A DNA stretch of 47,808 bases from Verrucomicrobiota bacterium (GCA_030625775.1 DAOUQC010000034.1:1-47808), one strand, 5' to 3'; shown: positions 15,858 to 25,001, counted from the stretch's first letter. The notes: generated by a model from the sequence alone, not told the origin. Translations and numbers: made by a program.

Positions 15858-17173
15858 AAAAGCGGGCGGCCGACATCATCCAACGACTCCGCGAAAATGG
15901 CTATGAGGCCTATTTCGCCGGAGGCTGTGTGCGCGATCATCTTCGCGGAGTGGAACCCAAGGACTTCGACATCGCCACCAGTGCCCGACCCGACGACATT
16001 CTTCGCCTGTACCCGGACAGCAATACCATAGGGGCCCATTTTGGTGTGATTCTTGTTCGCCATCATAAATGGGACTTTGAGATTGCCACCTTCCGTGCCG
16101 ACAGTGACAGCTCTGATGGGCGCCGCCCTGACCATGTGGTTTTCACCGATGCCAAAGAAGATGCCAAACGCCGTGACTTCACCATCAACGGCATGTTCTT
16201 CGATCCAGGGGATAAAAAAATCATCGATTATGTCGGCGGGCAGGACGACTTGAAAAAAGGCATCATCCGGGCCATTGGAAATCCAGAGCAACGCTTCAGT
16301 GAAGATTATCTGCGTTTGATGAGAGCTATCCGCTTTTCCACAGTGCTCGATTTCAAAATCGAAACCAACACCTGGCAAGCACTTCAGCAACATGCTTCCC
16401 AAATCACCCAGATCAGCCCTGAAAGAATCCGTGATGAACTCGACCGGATCTGGTTATCCCCACGCCGGGTCAAAGGTTTCGACCTGCTCGTCGAAAGTGG
16501 TCTGATGCAAGCTATTTTCCCCGAGATCATGGAACTCCAGGGCTGCGAACAACCTCCCCAATTTCATCCCGAAGGAGATGTTTTTACGCACACACGACTC
16601 ATGCTCAGCCTATTGCCTGATGAAGTCGATTCGCTGCCACTGGTGCTATCTGTCCTTTTCCACGACATCGGCAAGCCCGCCACCGGGACCTTTGATGAAG
16701 AAAATGACCGCATCCGTTTTAATGGTCACGATCGGATCGGAGCAGAGATGACGGTAGAAATCTTGCGCCGCTTGCGTTACAAAAACGAAATCATCGACGA
16801 TACAACTATTGCTGTAAAAAACCACATGGCCTTCATCAATGTCCAGGTGATGCGAACAGCCAAACTCAAACGCATGATGGCTCGCCCTACCTTTGACGAT
16901 GAATTAGAACTCCACCGTGTTGATTGCCTGGGCAGCAATGGCATGCTGGACAACTACCAGTTCATGCAGGATAAAGGTCTGGAGTTTGCCGCCGCACCTC
17001 TCATACCCCCTCCCCTCATCAACGGTAAAGACCTCATGGCCCTGGGGTGGAAACCCAGCCCCTCCATGGGGAAGGTGCTGTTACAAATCCAGGATCTGCA
17101 ACTCGAATCCAGCCTGATTACCCGGGATGAAGCTATCGAATGGGTAAAGGGAAATCTGACACCGCCCGATTAA
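15854..17173 (+). CDS. CCA tRNA nucleotidyltransferase / poly(A) polymerase family protein with HD domain
   Basis: A 439-residue class II nucleotidyltransferase. The head has AYFAGGCVRDHLRG and DFDIAT (catalytic Asp pair), then RRDFTINGMFFDP and RFSEDYLRLMRAIRF. The neck and body are followed by an HD domain with VLFHDIGKPATG and a second His region (GHDRIGAEMTVEILRRL). Family members either build the CCA end of tRNA or add A tails to RNA; sequence by eye cannot separate these. It overlaps the dipeptidase gene by ATGA, so the two are translationally coupled. A perfect palindrome follows at 17196. Confidence 0.88.
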   Translation: MKKRAADIIQRLRENGYEAYFAGGCVRDHLRGVEPKDFDIATSARPDDILRLYPDSNTIGAHFGVILVRHHKWDFEIATFRADSDSSDGRRPDHVVFTDAKEDAKRRDFTINGMFFDPGDKKIIDYVGGQDDLKKGIIRAIGNPEQRFSEDYLRLMRAIRFSTVLDFKIETNTWQALQQHASQITQISPERIRDELDRIWLSPRRVKGFDLLVESGLMQAIFPEIMELQGCEQPPQFHPEGDVFTHTRLMLSLLPDEVDSLPLVLSVLFHDIGKPATGTFDEENDRIRFNGHDRIGAEMTVEILRRLRYKNEIIDDTTIAVKNHMAFINVQVMRTAKLKRMMARPTFDDELELHRVDCLGSNGMLDNYQFMQDKGLEFAAAPLIPPPLINGKDLMALGWKPSPSMGKVLLQIQDLQLESSLITRDEAIEWVKGNLTPPD

Positions 17174-17195
17174 ACCGAAGCGAAAAGTGAACCCA

Positions 17196-17221
17196 TATCA
17201 CGAAGTTGAAACTTCGTGATA
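17196..17221. repeat. Perfect 12-bp inverted repeat between convergent genes
   Basis: Arms of 12 bases (17196-17207 and 17210-17221, core CACGAAGTT and AACTTCGTG) are separated by 2 bases. It lies between the ends of the polymerase gene (plus) and the propeller gene (minus). There is no T run on either side, so it is not a standard terminator. A bidirectional hairpin stop or a genome-dispersed palindromic repeat are the main options. Confidence 0.65.
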
Positions 17222-17267
17222 CATTAAAATCAACCAACCTCCTTCCCATATGAGATGGCAGCAATCG

Positions 17268-20150
17268 TCAACGCAAAGGTGTGGTGACCTTGTCTTTCAG
17301 AACAAGCGGCTCATCACTTTTCAAGTCTTCTCGGATCAGTTCGATTCCGCTCAGAATGGAAGTTCCTTTCTCAGCTTTCAACTCCACCAGCAGTAGACCA
17401 TCCTCACCAACTGAAACATTGCTCTGGGTTTTAGTCACTGCCTTCATGCTACCCTTGGCCTCTTTTACCACATCAAAGTTTTTCATTATAGCCTTACCTT
17501 GAAGAGATACACCGAACAACCTCTCCCCCGGCTTCTTGATCTCAGGTTCAACAAACACCAAGCGCACGGAATACACACCCGGCTTCACCCCCTTGATCGA
17601 CATTGACTGCACACCTTCAATTCCCGATGCCGCTACCCAGGGCCAACCTTTCCCTCCCTCGATCCAGAGTGAATGATGATAAAAGGTCTTCGGCTCCAGT
17701 GGTTGAAGCGTCACTTCAATCTCCGGGGAAGGGCCACCCACCGAGGGGTAATCCACCCACAATGTTCCGTCATCAGTCACCCGATCTCCCGGAGCTCCCA
17801 AATTAATCCCAAGCCTTTGGATTTTGCCCGCTGTTTTTTCCTTAGCCACAGCTCCCCACGCAGTCCATTGCTCGTAAGTCTGCGGCTGGGTAACCATCGA
17901 CAGGCCTATCGGCAGCGGATAACTGCAGGTGCAGCCCTCGTAAAAATACGGCACATTCAAAACACCCGCCGCCGGAATCACGCTGTTGGTGCAGCCGGAT
18001 CGAGGGCCGCTGATATTAACCGGACCACTTTCGATCGTCTTATCATAAAATGCCGGCGTAGCAGACCGCATCGTAAAAATATTACCATAATCAAAACCTC
18101 CATCACATCCGTATTGCTTGGTAAAAGAACGAGGCTCATCCTCTCCAGTCAACAAATTGCGCCTGGTTCCAGGCTCAGGCTGTTCAGGACGCCATTCATT
18201 TTTCTGCGTCGGCGGCCGGTATTGACCCGGTTGCACAGTTTTGAGATCCACTTCTGAAAACGACTGCCTTTGTGTCACCGCTTCATCTGCGGCCAACATA
18301 CGACCGGTGTAAACATTTGAAAACTTCGGCGGCAACAAACGGTAGTCCTGTTTTCCAAGACGCGCAGAAATATCATGCCAGTTTTTGGTCGTTGAAATCA
18401 TCACACCATCAACAATTTTAGGCTGCGGCGAACGCTTGAAAAGGCCGAGACTATCATCAAACCACAAGGTGCCCAAGGGAGCTTTCACTCGCGAATCCGG
18501 ACTTTTCTCCCAGTTACCCGTGTAGTTGGTTGCTCCTTCCAAAGGTCCCTGACGAGTGATCACCGTAAGGTCGCCCTTACCCTCGAACTGCGCCCGCGGC
18601 AAACGTGAAGCCTCGGCCACATCGATTAAGCTCGATGGCCCAACCAGCACACCTCCGTAGGGTCGAAGAGAATCATACCAGCGAGTCAGTTCTTCAGGTT
18701 CCACTGATAAGGCTCCGTCTACAATGACGAGATCTGCAAGGTAGGGCGGCAACTCTACACCAATCGGGTTTTGTGTTTTGACAGTCACCCACCGCCCATA
18801 AAGCCCCCGTTTATCCAGATACCGGCGCAACTCATCCGCTCGCTTTTCATCAGCTTCCAAAACCAGTATTCGAAAATCACTATTCTCCAACAAACCCTCC
18901 AACAAACCCTCATCGGCTCCGCCCATCACCACCACCAGGCCGTGTTTGCTTCTTACCGTATTCATGATGGCTACCGATTTTGGTGATGGTTTGATAGTTG
19001 CCGATTCCACCCTGGTCACAAAATTGCGCACTCCCTTCTTTTCCTTTTCATCTCCCTTCGGAACAAAGGCATAAATTCCGCCTTCCAATGTCGCTACAAA
19101 TAATTTTCCATCCGCTGTCAGCATGGTGTAAATTTCTCCCTTCACATCCGGCAGGCCATCTGCGAACCGCCATTCCTTGTTCCCGGTCACGATTGTAGTC
19201 CGTATATCAGGAAGCCCTTCCATGTTCGGCTTGTCTTCATGACGCACCCGGTTCACTGCGTTATCAAAAATCACGCCACGTCGTTTCAACTTTTGTTGCG
19301 CCTTGGCTGCCGGGGTCGAGGCAAACCATCCACCCGGAACTCTTCCCGCACTCGGCAACTTGAACTCTTTCAACTTCCCGGTTTTTAAATCAAATCGCGC
19401 CGGGTAAGCATTGCTGCTGGGTACTACTAGATCCTCTTCATCAATCAACAGATATCCCTGCGGAGCCAAACCTCCCAAGGCTTCGGTTCCATGCGGTTGC
19501 TGACCATAAAGATAGCCCGTGCTGTCATTCAACCACACCACATCACCCGTTGCTGCATCCAGGGCATAAACAAAAACCCCCTCAAAGGGTAAAACTCCTG
19601 CGGCAAAATAGATACGGTCGCCGTGCGCAACCGGACCCCCACGAACCGGCCAGACCGAAATCAAGCGTTTATTGCCAGTTAGTTTTCGATCTGAAGGCAC
19701 CGCTCTGAACTTCCACAAAAGTTTCCCCTTTTCAGCAGACACACAGTAAAGATGACCATCATCAGATCCAAAAAACAGACGATCTTTCCACACCACCGGT
19801 GCAAATCGAACCGGCCCCTCAGTAAAAAATTTCCATAGTTGATTCCCTGTTATCGCATCAAAAGCGGCCACGCTGTCATCCAAATTGGACCCGATAAACA
19901 TGCGATTATCAGCCACCACAGGTTCGTATCCTTTGTCAAACTGCAAACGCCCATCATGAAAGGCAGGATTGATAACCGGCAAGCGACGCAGCCACAGCAA
20001 CTGGAGTTCATCGGAATCAAAGCTTTCGTTCGATGCTGCCGTCCGCCCCGAATCACGACGCCACATCGGCCAATCCTCTGATCTCAGAGACGGAGACGGA
20101 GAAAAAACACCTGTCAGACAAAAGGCCAGCAGCAAAATGGGAGGTTTCAT
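17268..20150 (-). CDS. Exported PQQ-like propeller / methyltransferase-like / malectin protein
   Basis: A 960-residue protein starting at the ATG at 20150, which opens a signal peptide. Domains: an N-terminal PQQ-type beta-propeller (about 25-370; WPMWRRDSGRTA, GKLLWKF, ATGDVVWLN), a Rossmann methyltransferase-like segment (about 390-535; VVVMGGADEGLLEGL, ILVLEADE, ADLVIVDG, SLRPYGGVLVGP) with a degenerate SAM loop, a shortened central part, a Cys-bearing block (GCTNSVIPAAGVLNVPYFY then GCTCSYP), and a C-terminal malectin-like domain (LFGVSLQGKAIMKNFDVVKEA). It is a shorter paralog of the protein at 39392-43063, lacking the second propeller. Function is unknown; export and malectin suggest carbohydrate contact. 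It follows panD and an O-methyltransferase gene on the same strand. Confidence 0.8.
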   Translation of the reverse strand: MKPPILLLAFCLTGVFSPSPSLRSEDWPMWRRDSGRTAASNESFDSDELQLLWLRRLPVINPAFHDGRLQFDKGYEPVVADNRMFIGSNLDDSVAAFDAITGNQLWKFFTEGPVRFAPVVWKDRLFFGSDDGHLYCVSAEKGKLLWKFRAVPSDRKLTGNKRLISVWPVRGGPVAHGDRIYFAAGVLPFEGVFVYALDAATGDVVWLNDSTGYLYGQQPHGTEALGGLAPQGYLLIDEEDLVVPSSNAYPARFDLKTGKLKEFKLPSAGRVPGGWFASTPAAKAQQKLKRRGVIFDNAVNRVRHEDKPNMEGLPDIRTTIVTGNKEWRFADGLPDVKGEIYTMLTADGKLFVATLEGGIYAFVPKGDEKEKKGVRNFVTRVESATIKPSPKSVAIMNTVRSKHGLVVVMGGADEGLLEGLLENSDFRILVLEADEKRADELRRYLDKRGLYGRWVTVKTQNPIGVELPPYLADLVIVDGALSVEPEELTRWYDSLRPYGGVLVGPSSLIDVAEASRLPRAQFEGKGDLTVITRQGPLEGATNYTGNWEKSPDSRVKAPLGTLWFDDSLGLFKRSPQPKIVDGVMISTTKNWHDISARLGKQDYRLLPPKFSNVYTGRMLAADEAVTQRQSFSEVDLKTVQPGQYRPPTQKNEWRPEQPEPGTRRNLLTGEDEPRSFTKQYGCDGGFDYGNIFTMRSATPAFYDKTIESGPVNISGPRSGCTNSVIPAAGVLNVPYFYEGCTCSYPLPIGLSMVTQPQTYEQWTAWGAVAKEKTAGKIQRLGINLGAPGDRVTDDGTLWVDYPSVGGPSPEIEVTLQPLEPKTFYHHSLWIEGGKGWPWVAASGIEGVQSMSIKGVKPGVYSVRLVFVEPEIKKPGERLFGVSLQGKAIMKNFDVVKEAKGSMKAVTKTQSNVSVGEDGLLLVELKAEKGTSILSGIELIREDLKSDEPLVLKDKVTTPLR

Positions 20151-20159
20151 AAACAAACC

Positions 20160-20249
20160 GTAGGATAGATTGACAATCTGTCCATTCGAACCTTGCCACT
20201 ACCAGCGGAACAACAGCCTTCCTGACATGAAAGATTGCCACCTATCGAC
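20160..20249. repeat. REPIN-like element upstream of the propeller gene
   Basis: A GTAG head (20160-20163) is followed by a palindrome with 10-base arms and one mismatch (GATAGATTG-A-CAATCTGTCC). Read from the other end on the minus strand, a GTCG head at 20249-20246 is followed by a decayed version of the same sequence (ATAGGTGG and CAATCTTTC). The left half resembles the GTAG-GATGGAATG-C-CATTCCGTCC unit of the element at 702-776, so both may belong to one family. The element occupies most of the 111 bp between two minus-strand genes. Confidence 0.5.
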
Positions 20250-20261
20250 GGCACCTCATGA

Positions 20262-21317
20262 TCAAGCACCCTTTTTCCGCCCCAATACCACTCCCCGGTC
20301 TCCCACTGTATCAAAACTACGAATATTCTCAAACCCTGCCTGATCCAGCAGATCGGCCATTTCCAGAGTTGAATAACAACGCCCCTGAGTCGAATGAGCC
20401 AGAATGCAGGAGTACTCAGCCACCGGCAAAGGCCCTGTTTTCCCCGAATTTAGAAAAGTCTCATGCACCACTATCAAATCACCTGCTTTCAAGGATTGAT
20501 ACGAATGTTCGAGCAAACACCTAATCTCCGGAATATCCCAGTCGTGCATGACGTTCGAAAACAAGTGTACATCACAATCATCGGGCCATTGACTGCGATC
20601 AAACATGTCACCACTCACCACATCGATCAACTGCTCAAGCCCACATTCCTCAATCTGATCCCGTGCTATTTGGTCGATTGGAACCTGCTCCATTACCCTC
20701 GCTTTTAAGTCCGGGTGATTGGCCACCAACGCACAAGCATAAACCCCTGAACCGCCGCCCACATCGAGCACACACTTTTTTCCCTCCAGATAGGGAGCCA
20801 GGGCATCAGCCAGTTTTTTTCCCAGATACAAACCCCTGCAATTCATCGCAGCAGTGAATGATTGGGCAAAGGACTCGTCGTGCATCGCCTCGTGCCAATC
20901 GTCCTGCTGATCTTCAAAGCCCCCCCACACTGCCGGTTTCCCAGTTTTCAAAACTTTAATGAAATCAGCCACTACCGGGCGATCTTTCAGTGAATCATAA
21001 TACGGCCCGAGAAACCACGGCGACCCCTCTACCAGGTGCTCATTTGCTATTTCTGTATTGCGATAAACCCCCTCGGCATTCCGCTCAAGATAGTCGTTTG
21101 CCACAAACAAAGTGAGCATCACATCCGCCAGCCGGGGAGCAAAACCAAAACGCTCACAAACCTCTTCCAAACTCCCTCCCTGCCCCGCATGGGCAGTAAA
21201 AAAATTAAACTCACAAATCGCTGCCGTCAGTAAATCCACTGCATACAAACCATCCCGATAACGCAGGATGGAGAGCGGGTCACTTGCGGGTGAAACAGTC
21301 AGGTCTTTTTTGGTCAC
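20262..21317 (-). CDS. SAM-dependent O-methyltransferase (family 2, hydroxyneurosporene/acetylserotonin type)
   Basis: A 351-residue enzyme. The N-terminal winged-helix dimerisation domain (SLEEVCERFGFAPRLADVMLTLFVANDYLER) is followed by a Rossmann fold with motif I VLDVGGGSGVYACAL, the acidic loop VMEQVPIDQIA, GDMFD, and the catalytic-region FSNVMHDWD with its His-Asp pair, typical of O-methyltransferases acting on hydroxylated aromatics or polyketides. The start is a GTG at 21317. The small-molecule substrate cannot be told from the sequence. It is 32 bp downstream of panD on the same strand and may be cotranscribed with it. Confidence 0.85.
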   Translation of the reverse strand: MTKKDLTVSPASDPLSILRYRDGLYAVDLLTAAICEFNFFTAHAGQGGSLEEVCERFGFAPRLADVMLTLFVANDYLERNAEGVYRNTEIANEHLVEGSPWFLGPYYDSLKDRPVVADFIKVLKTGKPAVWGGFEDQQDDWHEAMHDESFAQSFTAAMNCRGLYLGKKLADALAPYLEGKKCVLDVGGGSGVYACALVANHPDLKARVMEQVPIDQIARDQIEECGLEQLIDVVSGDMFDRSQWPDDCDVHLFSNVMHDWDIPEIRCLLEHSYQSLKAGDLIVVHETFLNSGKTGPLPVAEYSCILAHSTQGRCYSTLEMADLLDQAGFENIRSFDTVGDRGVVLGRKKGA

Positions 21318-21349
21318 AGGAAAAAATGGTCAATACCACCTACGCCCCC

Positions 21350-21724
21350 TCAGACCATGTCCAAAGTGGCTGCAGCTTTTTCAGTCAAAAAACGCTCAAT
21401 CCGATTTTCATCATCCAGCAAAACCACCTTGGGAACAATTGCCTTGGCTGACAATTCAAAGCCCATGATGATGATCTTCTCCCCCGGATTGACCAAATGC
21501 GCTGCTGCCCCATTGATTTCGATTGCTCCGGATCCAGCCTCTCCCTTGATCACATAAGTCTCCAGGCGAACCCCTGTCGTCTGATTCACTATCAGAACCT
21601 TTTCACCCGGCCAAAGATCGACCGCCTCAAGCAGAGTGCTATCAATCGTGACACTTCCAACATAGTCCAGATTAGCCTCTGTTATGGTGGCTAAATGGAG
21701 TTTTGATCGCAGCAAAGATCTCAT
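21350..21724 (-). CDS. panD: Aspartate 1-decarboxylase proenzyme
   Basis: A 124-residue PanD of normal length. It makes beta-alanine from L-aspartate for pantothenate and CoA synthesis. The self-cleavage site that generates the pyruvoyl group is Gly23-Ser24 in DYVGSVTID. Lys8, the RLETY segment (catalytic Arg53 and Tyr56 region) and NGAAAHLV match the E. coli enzyme. The C-terminus is shortened and ends with an acidic helix. It is not beside panB or panC but heads a minus-strand group with the O-methyltransferase gene. Confidence 0.95.
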   Translation of the reverse strand: MRSLLRSKLHLATITEANLDYVGSVTIDSTLLEAVDLWPGEKVLIVNQTTGVRLETYVIKGEAGSGAIEINGAAAHLVNPGEKIIIMGFELSAKAIVPKVVLLDDENRIERFLTEKAAATLDMV

Positions 21725-21933
21725 CTCAAAATAATAAAAAATGCTAAGCAGGCTTCACAAACAACCCGCGCCTCACCGATTAAACTTGCGCCATATCCCC
21801 CGAAAGTCAATTAGCACTGGATTTAAGCTTAAAAAACCAACATGTGCCCAAAATTCACAAACCTGCTTCAAATTATCGCTGTTAGCCCGCCCATACAAAC
21901 TCGGGAAGAAAATACAGTGAGCGACAGGGCATC

Positions 21934-24627
21934 CTATTTTGTAGGATCCCAAAAATTACCCGTCATCACCAACAATGAAAGCAAGTTCACACTATCCTCA
22001 AAATAATCCTGATGCTCCTGGTGGACGGCTTCATAAATGCTGTTCAACCACTCTTGTTGTGACGGCACAGACATTGCAGCCACACCCAAAGGCGCTACAA
22101 ATGCGGTGGAAAAATCATCGCTTCCCGGAATAGCCTCACCTTTCAGTGTATAGCCTGCATGCACAGTATGTGGATTTCCTTCGTGAGTGAGTTTTGCCCA
22201 TTTTGAAATTTTTCCAACAATGCCTTTAGATCTCCTGTCATTGTTCAGCAAGGCATCCATACCTATTCTGAGAGGAACCCTGCAAGCATTGTAACTATAG
22301 TTGCCATCGTTTTCCCCTTCTAGAAAACCGGACCTCGCAGGCCTCGGCTTGTGATTGGATCGCGAGACAGGCTCAATAAAATCAGGAAGCAAGCCTGTCT
22401 TGCGTGCATATTTTTTCTGTATAAACTGCGTCACCTTTATAGATCTTTTCACAACCCGCTTCCACCTTCCCTTGTGAGTAAATCTAAAAAATGCCCGGAA
22501 GTTTGCCAACATAAAATCAGACGACCTATAGGTATACTGACTATACTTCACCCCCCTTACATCCACCCAATCACCCAACATAGGCAACCTGCTACGAGGA
22601 CCAATAGTTGACTTGTATATAGCCCCAATCAACGTTTTTGCATAACGAGAATAGTTAATCTCATGATTGCTTCCCCATTGACGATCTGCCAACAATAAAG
22701 CAAAAGCAATGTCTGCATCGCCGTCAAAGGCACTGTCCTTGTCCCCTTCTTCCGGATTATCTTGAGAAACTCGCCAAGCCATCAATCTGGGATCAATTTC
22801 ACTCGAGTGTTTATCAGCAAATCGCCACAGCCCGTCAAACAGGGTTTTTGCTGCTGGGTCATGACCCGCCATAAGCGCCGTGATGATCATTCCATAAGCC
22901 TGCCCCTCTGAAACAGTTGTCCCATAATTTTCACTACCTGGATGGCCAAGAGCAATTCGAAATAAAGAATTACCTTCTCCATCTACCCCGGCCGATACAA
23001 GGTATTCACCCTTCCAATAATCATAGAATGCCCTGACGTCATTATCCATCTTATCACGAGAATGATGATTGGGCATTATCGCACCATTTTCGTAGGTGAA
23101 TTGCTGCGGAAATGGATAGTTTACATCTACTCCCCCAGGATCGGGATCAACCACCACCACACCATCGCCTACTTCATCAGCCCCCAGGTCAATTGCCGAG
23201 CCTTCGATCCTAGGCCCTCCATCAAAATCCTTATCCCCGCTCCAGACCTGATTCGAAGGACTGCCTGCATTCACAGCCACCGAATCAGCTTGCAAGTGCA
23301 GATCAGGAGAAGCCAACGAGCTGTCCACGAATTGAGGGTCGGCAAACAAACCATTGCTTTCCAGACTTGTGGCAGCAGTAAAAGCAGCAAGGCTGCTGTA
23401 GTCATTCCTTTTCCAATAAATGTTGGCCCCTCCATTGATGAACCAGAGGTTGTGATTCATCTTGAAATTGAGGCTGGGAGTTAAATCCTCGGTTGAAAAA
23501 AGAAAATTCCGGGTATTTCTGGCGTAGAAAATGTTATTTTGCAGAGTACAGTTCTCAGTATAGAAAAAATATATCTCGCCAGTGTAATCATTACTCTGAT
23601 CATTGTCATACAGGGTGTTATTGACGATGCGGAGATCAGTCACTTTTCCTGTACGTGGATAATCATAACCTCCGCAGGCAATACCCGCACTCTGGTTCTG
23701 ATAAACAAGATTATTGCTAACTGTAATATCCGAAGTGGTCGTACCTACATTTTCACAGCCAATTTCGATGCCCCATTGATTGTTATACAATCTGTTACGA
23801 TCAATCAGCAGGTGAGTCCCTCCGTCAACGTAGATGCCTGCGGCCGTTGCATAAGGAGACTGACAGTTGAAAACTTCATTCCCGCGGATCACCCCATTGC
23901 GAGCCTGATCTAAGCGCGGATCATCACAAGTGCCTTCATGGCCAATGATATCGATACCTATATTGGTAATATCGTGGACTTTATTGTTGCTGACCACAAA
24001 ACCGTCCACGTTCCCATTAACGGCAAGGGCTTCACTATAGCCGGGGCGGCAATTGCGAACGGTGTTATTTATGATTTCCAAATCAGTAATAGCATGGGCA
24101 GCCTCGGAGCCATAGACGATGATAGGTTGAGCATTTTTATTCTCGTTAGCAACGGCATTAGGATTAGAGGAAAAATGAATATTTTCCACAATGTTCCCTT
24201 TCAAGCGAATATGATCGCAGGCACCCTCTACCAAAATTCCACTGGCATCCAATTGGATATTATTTCGAATGATCAATCCCTCGATGGAAACATGATGCAC
24301 ATCATATATTTCTATTAAAGCCGAATCAGACAGGCCTTCGCCATCAAGAATGACCGTCTCATTCTGATAGTTTTTAAAAGTGATATACTGGTTTTCGCTG
24401 CCCGAAACATTGACATAAACCCGTTCATTATAAGTGCCCCCATGAATGTAAACCGTGCTGCCCACAGTGGCTGCATCCATCGCCTGCTGAATGCTCTCCC
24501 AAGGAGCATTCTCACTCCCGGCATTAGCATCGTCCCCGCTTTTGCTGACGTGAAACTCCTGGGAATAGGAAGTGTAAGGAATGAGACAAAAGACAAAAAA
24601 AGAAAGCAGTAGTTTTTTGATGGGCAT
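21934..24627 (-). CDS. Exported parallel beta-helix / GH8 glycoside hydrolase fusion
   Basis: An 897-residue exported protein with signal peptide MPIKKLLLSFFVFCLIPYTSYS. Residues about 24-490 form a right-handed parallel beta-helix (DDANAGSENAPWESIQQAM, repeated N-N-x-V/L turns such as INNTVRN, SNNKVHD, SNNLVYQN), ending with the common helix-cap motif DFDGGPRIEGSAIDLGADEV. An acidic linker follows (DGVVVVDPDPGG). Residues about 505-897 are a glycoside hydrolase family 8 domain, with the acid at Glu574 (TVSEGQAYGM) and the base region at Asp635-Asp637 (DSAFDGDADIAFALLLADRQW). GH8 enzymes cut beta-1,4 glucans, chitosan or xylan. The helix half could be a binding module or a second lyase. No other polysaccharide utilisation genes flank it. 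Confidence 0.88.
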   Translation of the reverse strand: MPIKKLLLSFFVFCLIPYTSYSQEFHVSKSGDDANAGSENAPWESIQQAMDAATVGSTVYIHGGTYNERVYVNVSGSENQYITFKNYQNETVILDGEGLSDSALIEIYDVHHVSIEGLIIRNNIQLDASGILVEGACDHIRLKGNIVENIHFSSNPNAVANENKNAQPIIVYGSEAAHAITDLEIINNTVRNCRPGYSEALAVNGNVDGFVVSNNKVHDITNIGIDIIGHEGTCDDPRLDQARNGVIRGNEVFNCQSPYATAAGIYVDGGTHLLIDRNRLYNNQWGIEIGCENVGTTTSDITVSNNLVYQNQSAGIACGGYDYPRTGKVTDLRIVNNTLYDNDQSNDYTGEIYFFYTENCTLQNNIFYARNTRNFLFSTEDLTPSLNFKMNHNLWFINGGANIYWKRNDYSSLAAFTAATSLESNGLFADPQFVDSSLASPDLHLQADSVAVNAGSPSNQVWSGDKDFDGGPRIEGSAIDLGADEVGDGVVVVDPDPGGVDVNYPFPQQFTYENGAIMPNHHSRDKMDNDVRAFYDYWKGEYLVSAGVDGEGNSLFRIALGHPGSENYGTTVSEGQAYGMIITALMAGHDPAAKTLFDGLWRFADKHSSEIDPRLMAWRVSQDNPEEGDKDSAFDGDADIAFALLLADRQWGSNHEINYSRYAKTLIGAIYKSTIGPRSRLPMLGDWVDVRGVKYSQYTYRSSDFMLANFRAFFRFTHKGRWKRVVKRSIKVTQFIQKKYARKTGLLPDFIEPVSRSNHKPRPARSGFLEGENDGNYSYNACRVPLRIGMDALLNNDRRSKGIVGKISKWAKLTHEGNPHTVHAGYTLKGEAIPGSDDFSTAFVAPLGVAAMSVPSQQEWLNSIYEAVHQEHQDYFEDSVNLLSLLVMTGNFWDPTK

Positions 24628-24640
24628 TGAATTTAGCAGT

Positions 24641-24677
24641 ACAGTTAAAAGTAATCGTTACAGTTAAGAGTAATCGT
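24641..24677. repeat. 19-bp tandem duplication in the GH8 promoter region
   Basis: ACAGTTAAAAGTAATCGT (24641-24658) is followed after one base by ACAGTTAAGAGTAATCGT (24660-24677), a single mismatch. A third partial match (TAGTTAAAGG) lies near 24695. It sits 14 bp upstream of the minus-strand ATG at 24627, so it may be a direct-repeat operator or part of the 5' leader. Confidence 0.6.
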
Positions 24678-24831
24678 ATATGAGAATGCCGATATAGTTA
24701 AAGGGTTTTCCATTAAAAATAGCGCTTCATTTAAAACAAAATTTTAAATTACTACTCTTTGCCCCGCCACACCAACTCCCTCCAATAAAGGCTCAACAAG
24801 AATCCTGATTTGCCCCATTGTTCCCATCCTA

Positions 24832-24855
24832 TCTGATTCTGATTCTGATTCTGAT
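24832..24855. repeat. TCTGAT hexanucleotide microsatellite
   Basis: Four perfect head-to-tail copies of TCTGAT, in the spacer upstream of the rhomboid-like gene. Slippage could change spacing in the promoter region. Confidence 0.85.
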
Positions 24856-25001
24856 TATCTTCAACCAGGAGCAGCCCCCTCTTCATTCGGTTTCCAATTC
24901 TCAATCCCTCCCTTTCGTTCCCTCGGAGCCATGCTATTGTGGCACGGCCTACTTGCAGCTCCATTTACCTGCCTCACAGTGGCTCACTCTTAGAAATCAT
25001 C

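Larger units (their letters stand above)
24628..25001. other. Intergenic region between the GH8 fusion and rhomboid-like genes
   Basis: This 374-bp divergent spacer holds no convincing gene. It contains a 19-bp tandem duplication near the GH8 start, an AT-rich stretch (about 24690-24755) suited to a promoter, and a TCTGAT microsatellite. A short minus-strand open frame across the microsatellite (24752-24964) reads NQNQNQNQ and looks like a by-product of the repeat. Confidence 0.6.

Noticed and set aside
21928-21950. Hairpin at the end of the GH8 fusion gene as a terminator
   Set aside because: A 6- to 8-base stem spans the stop codon but is not followed by a T run on the minus strand.
24832-24855. 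Short tandem repeats as a possible CRISPR array
   Set aside because: Hexamer units without spacers, and no cas genes anywhere in the window.
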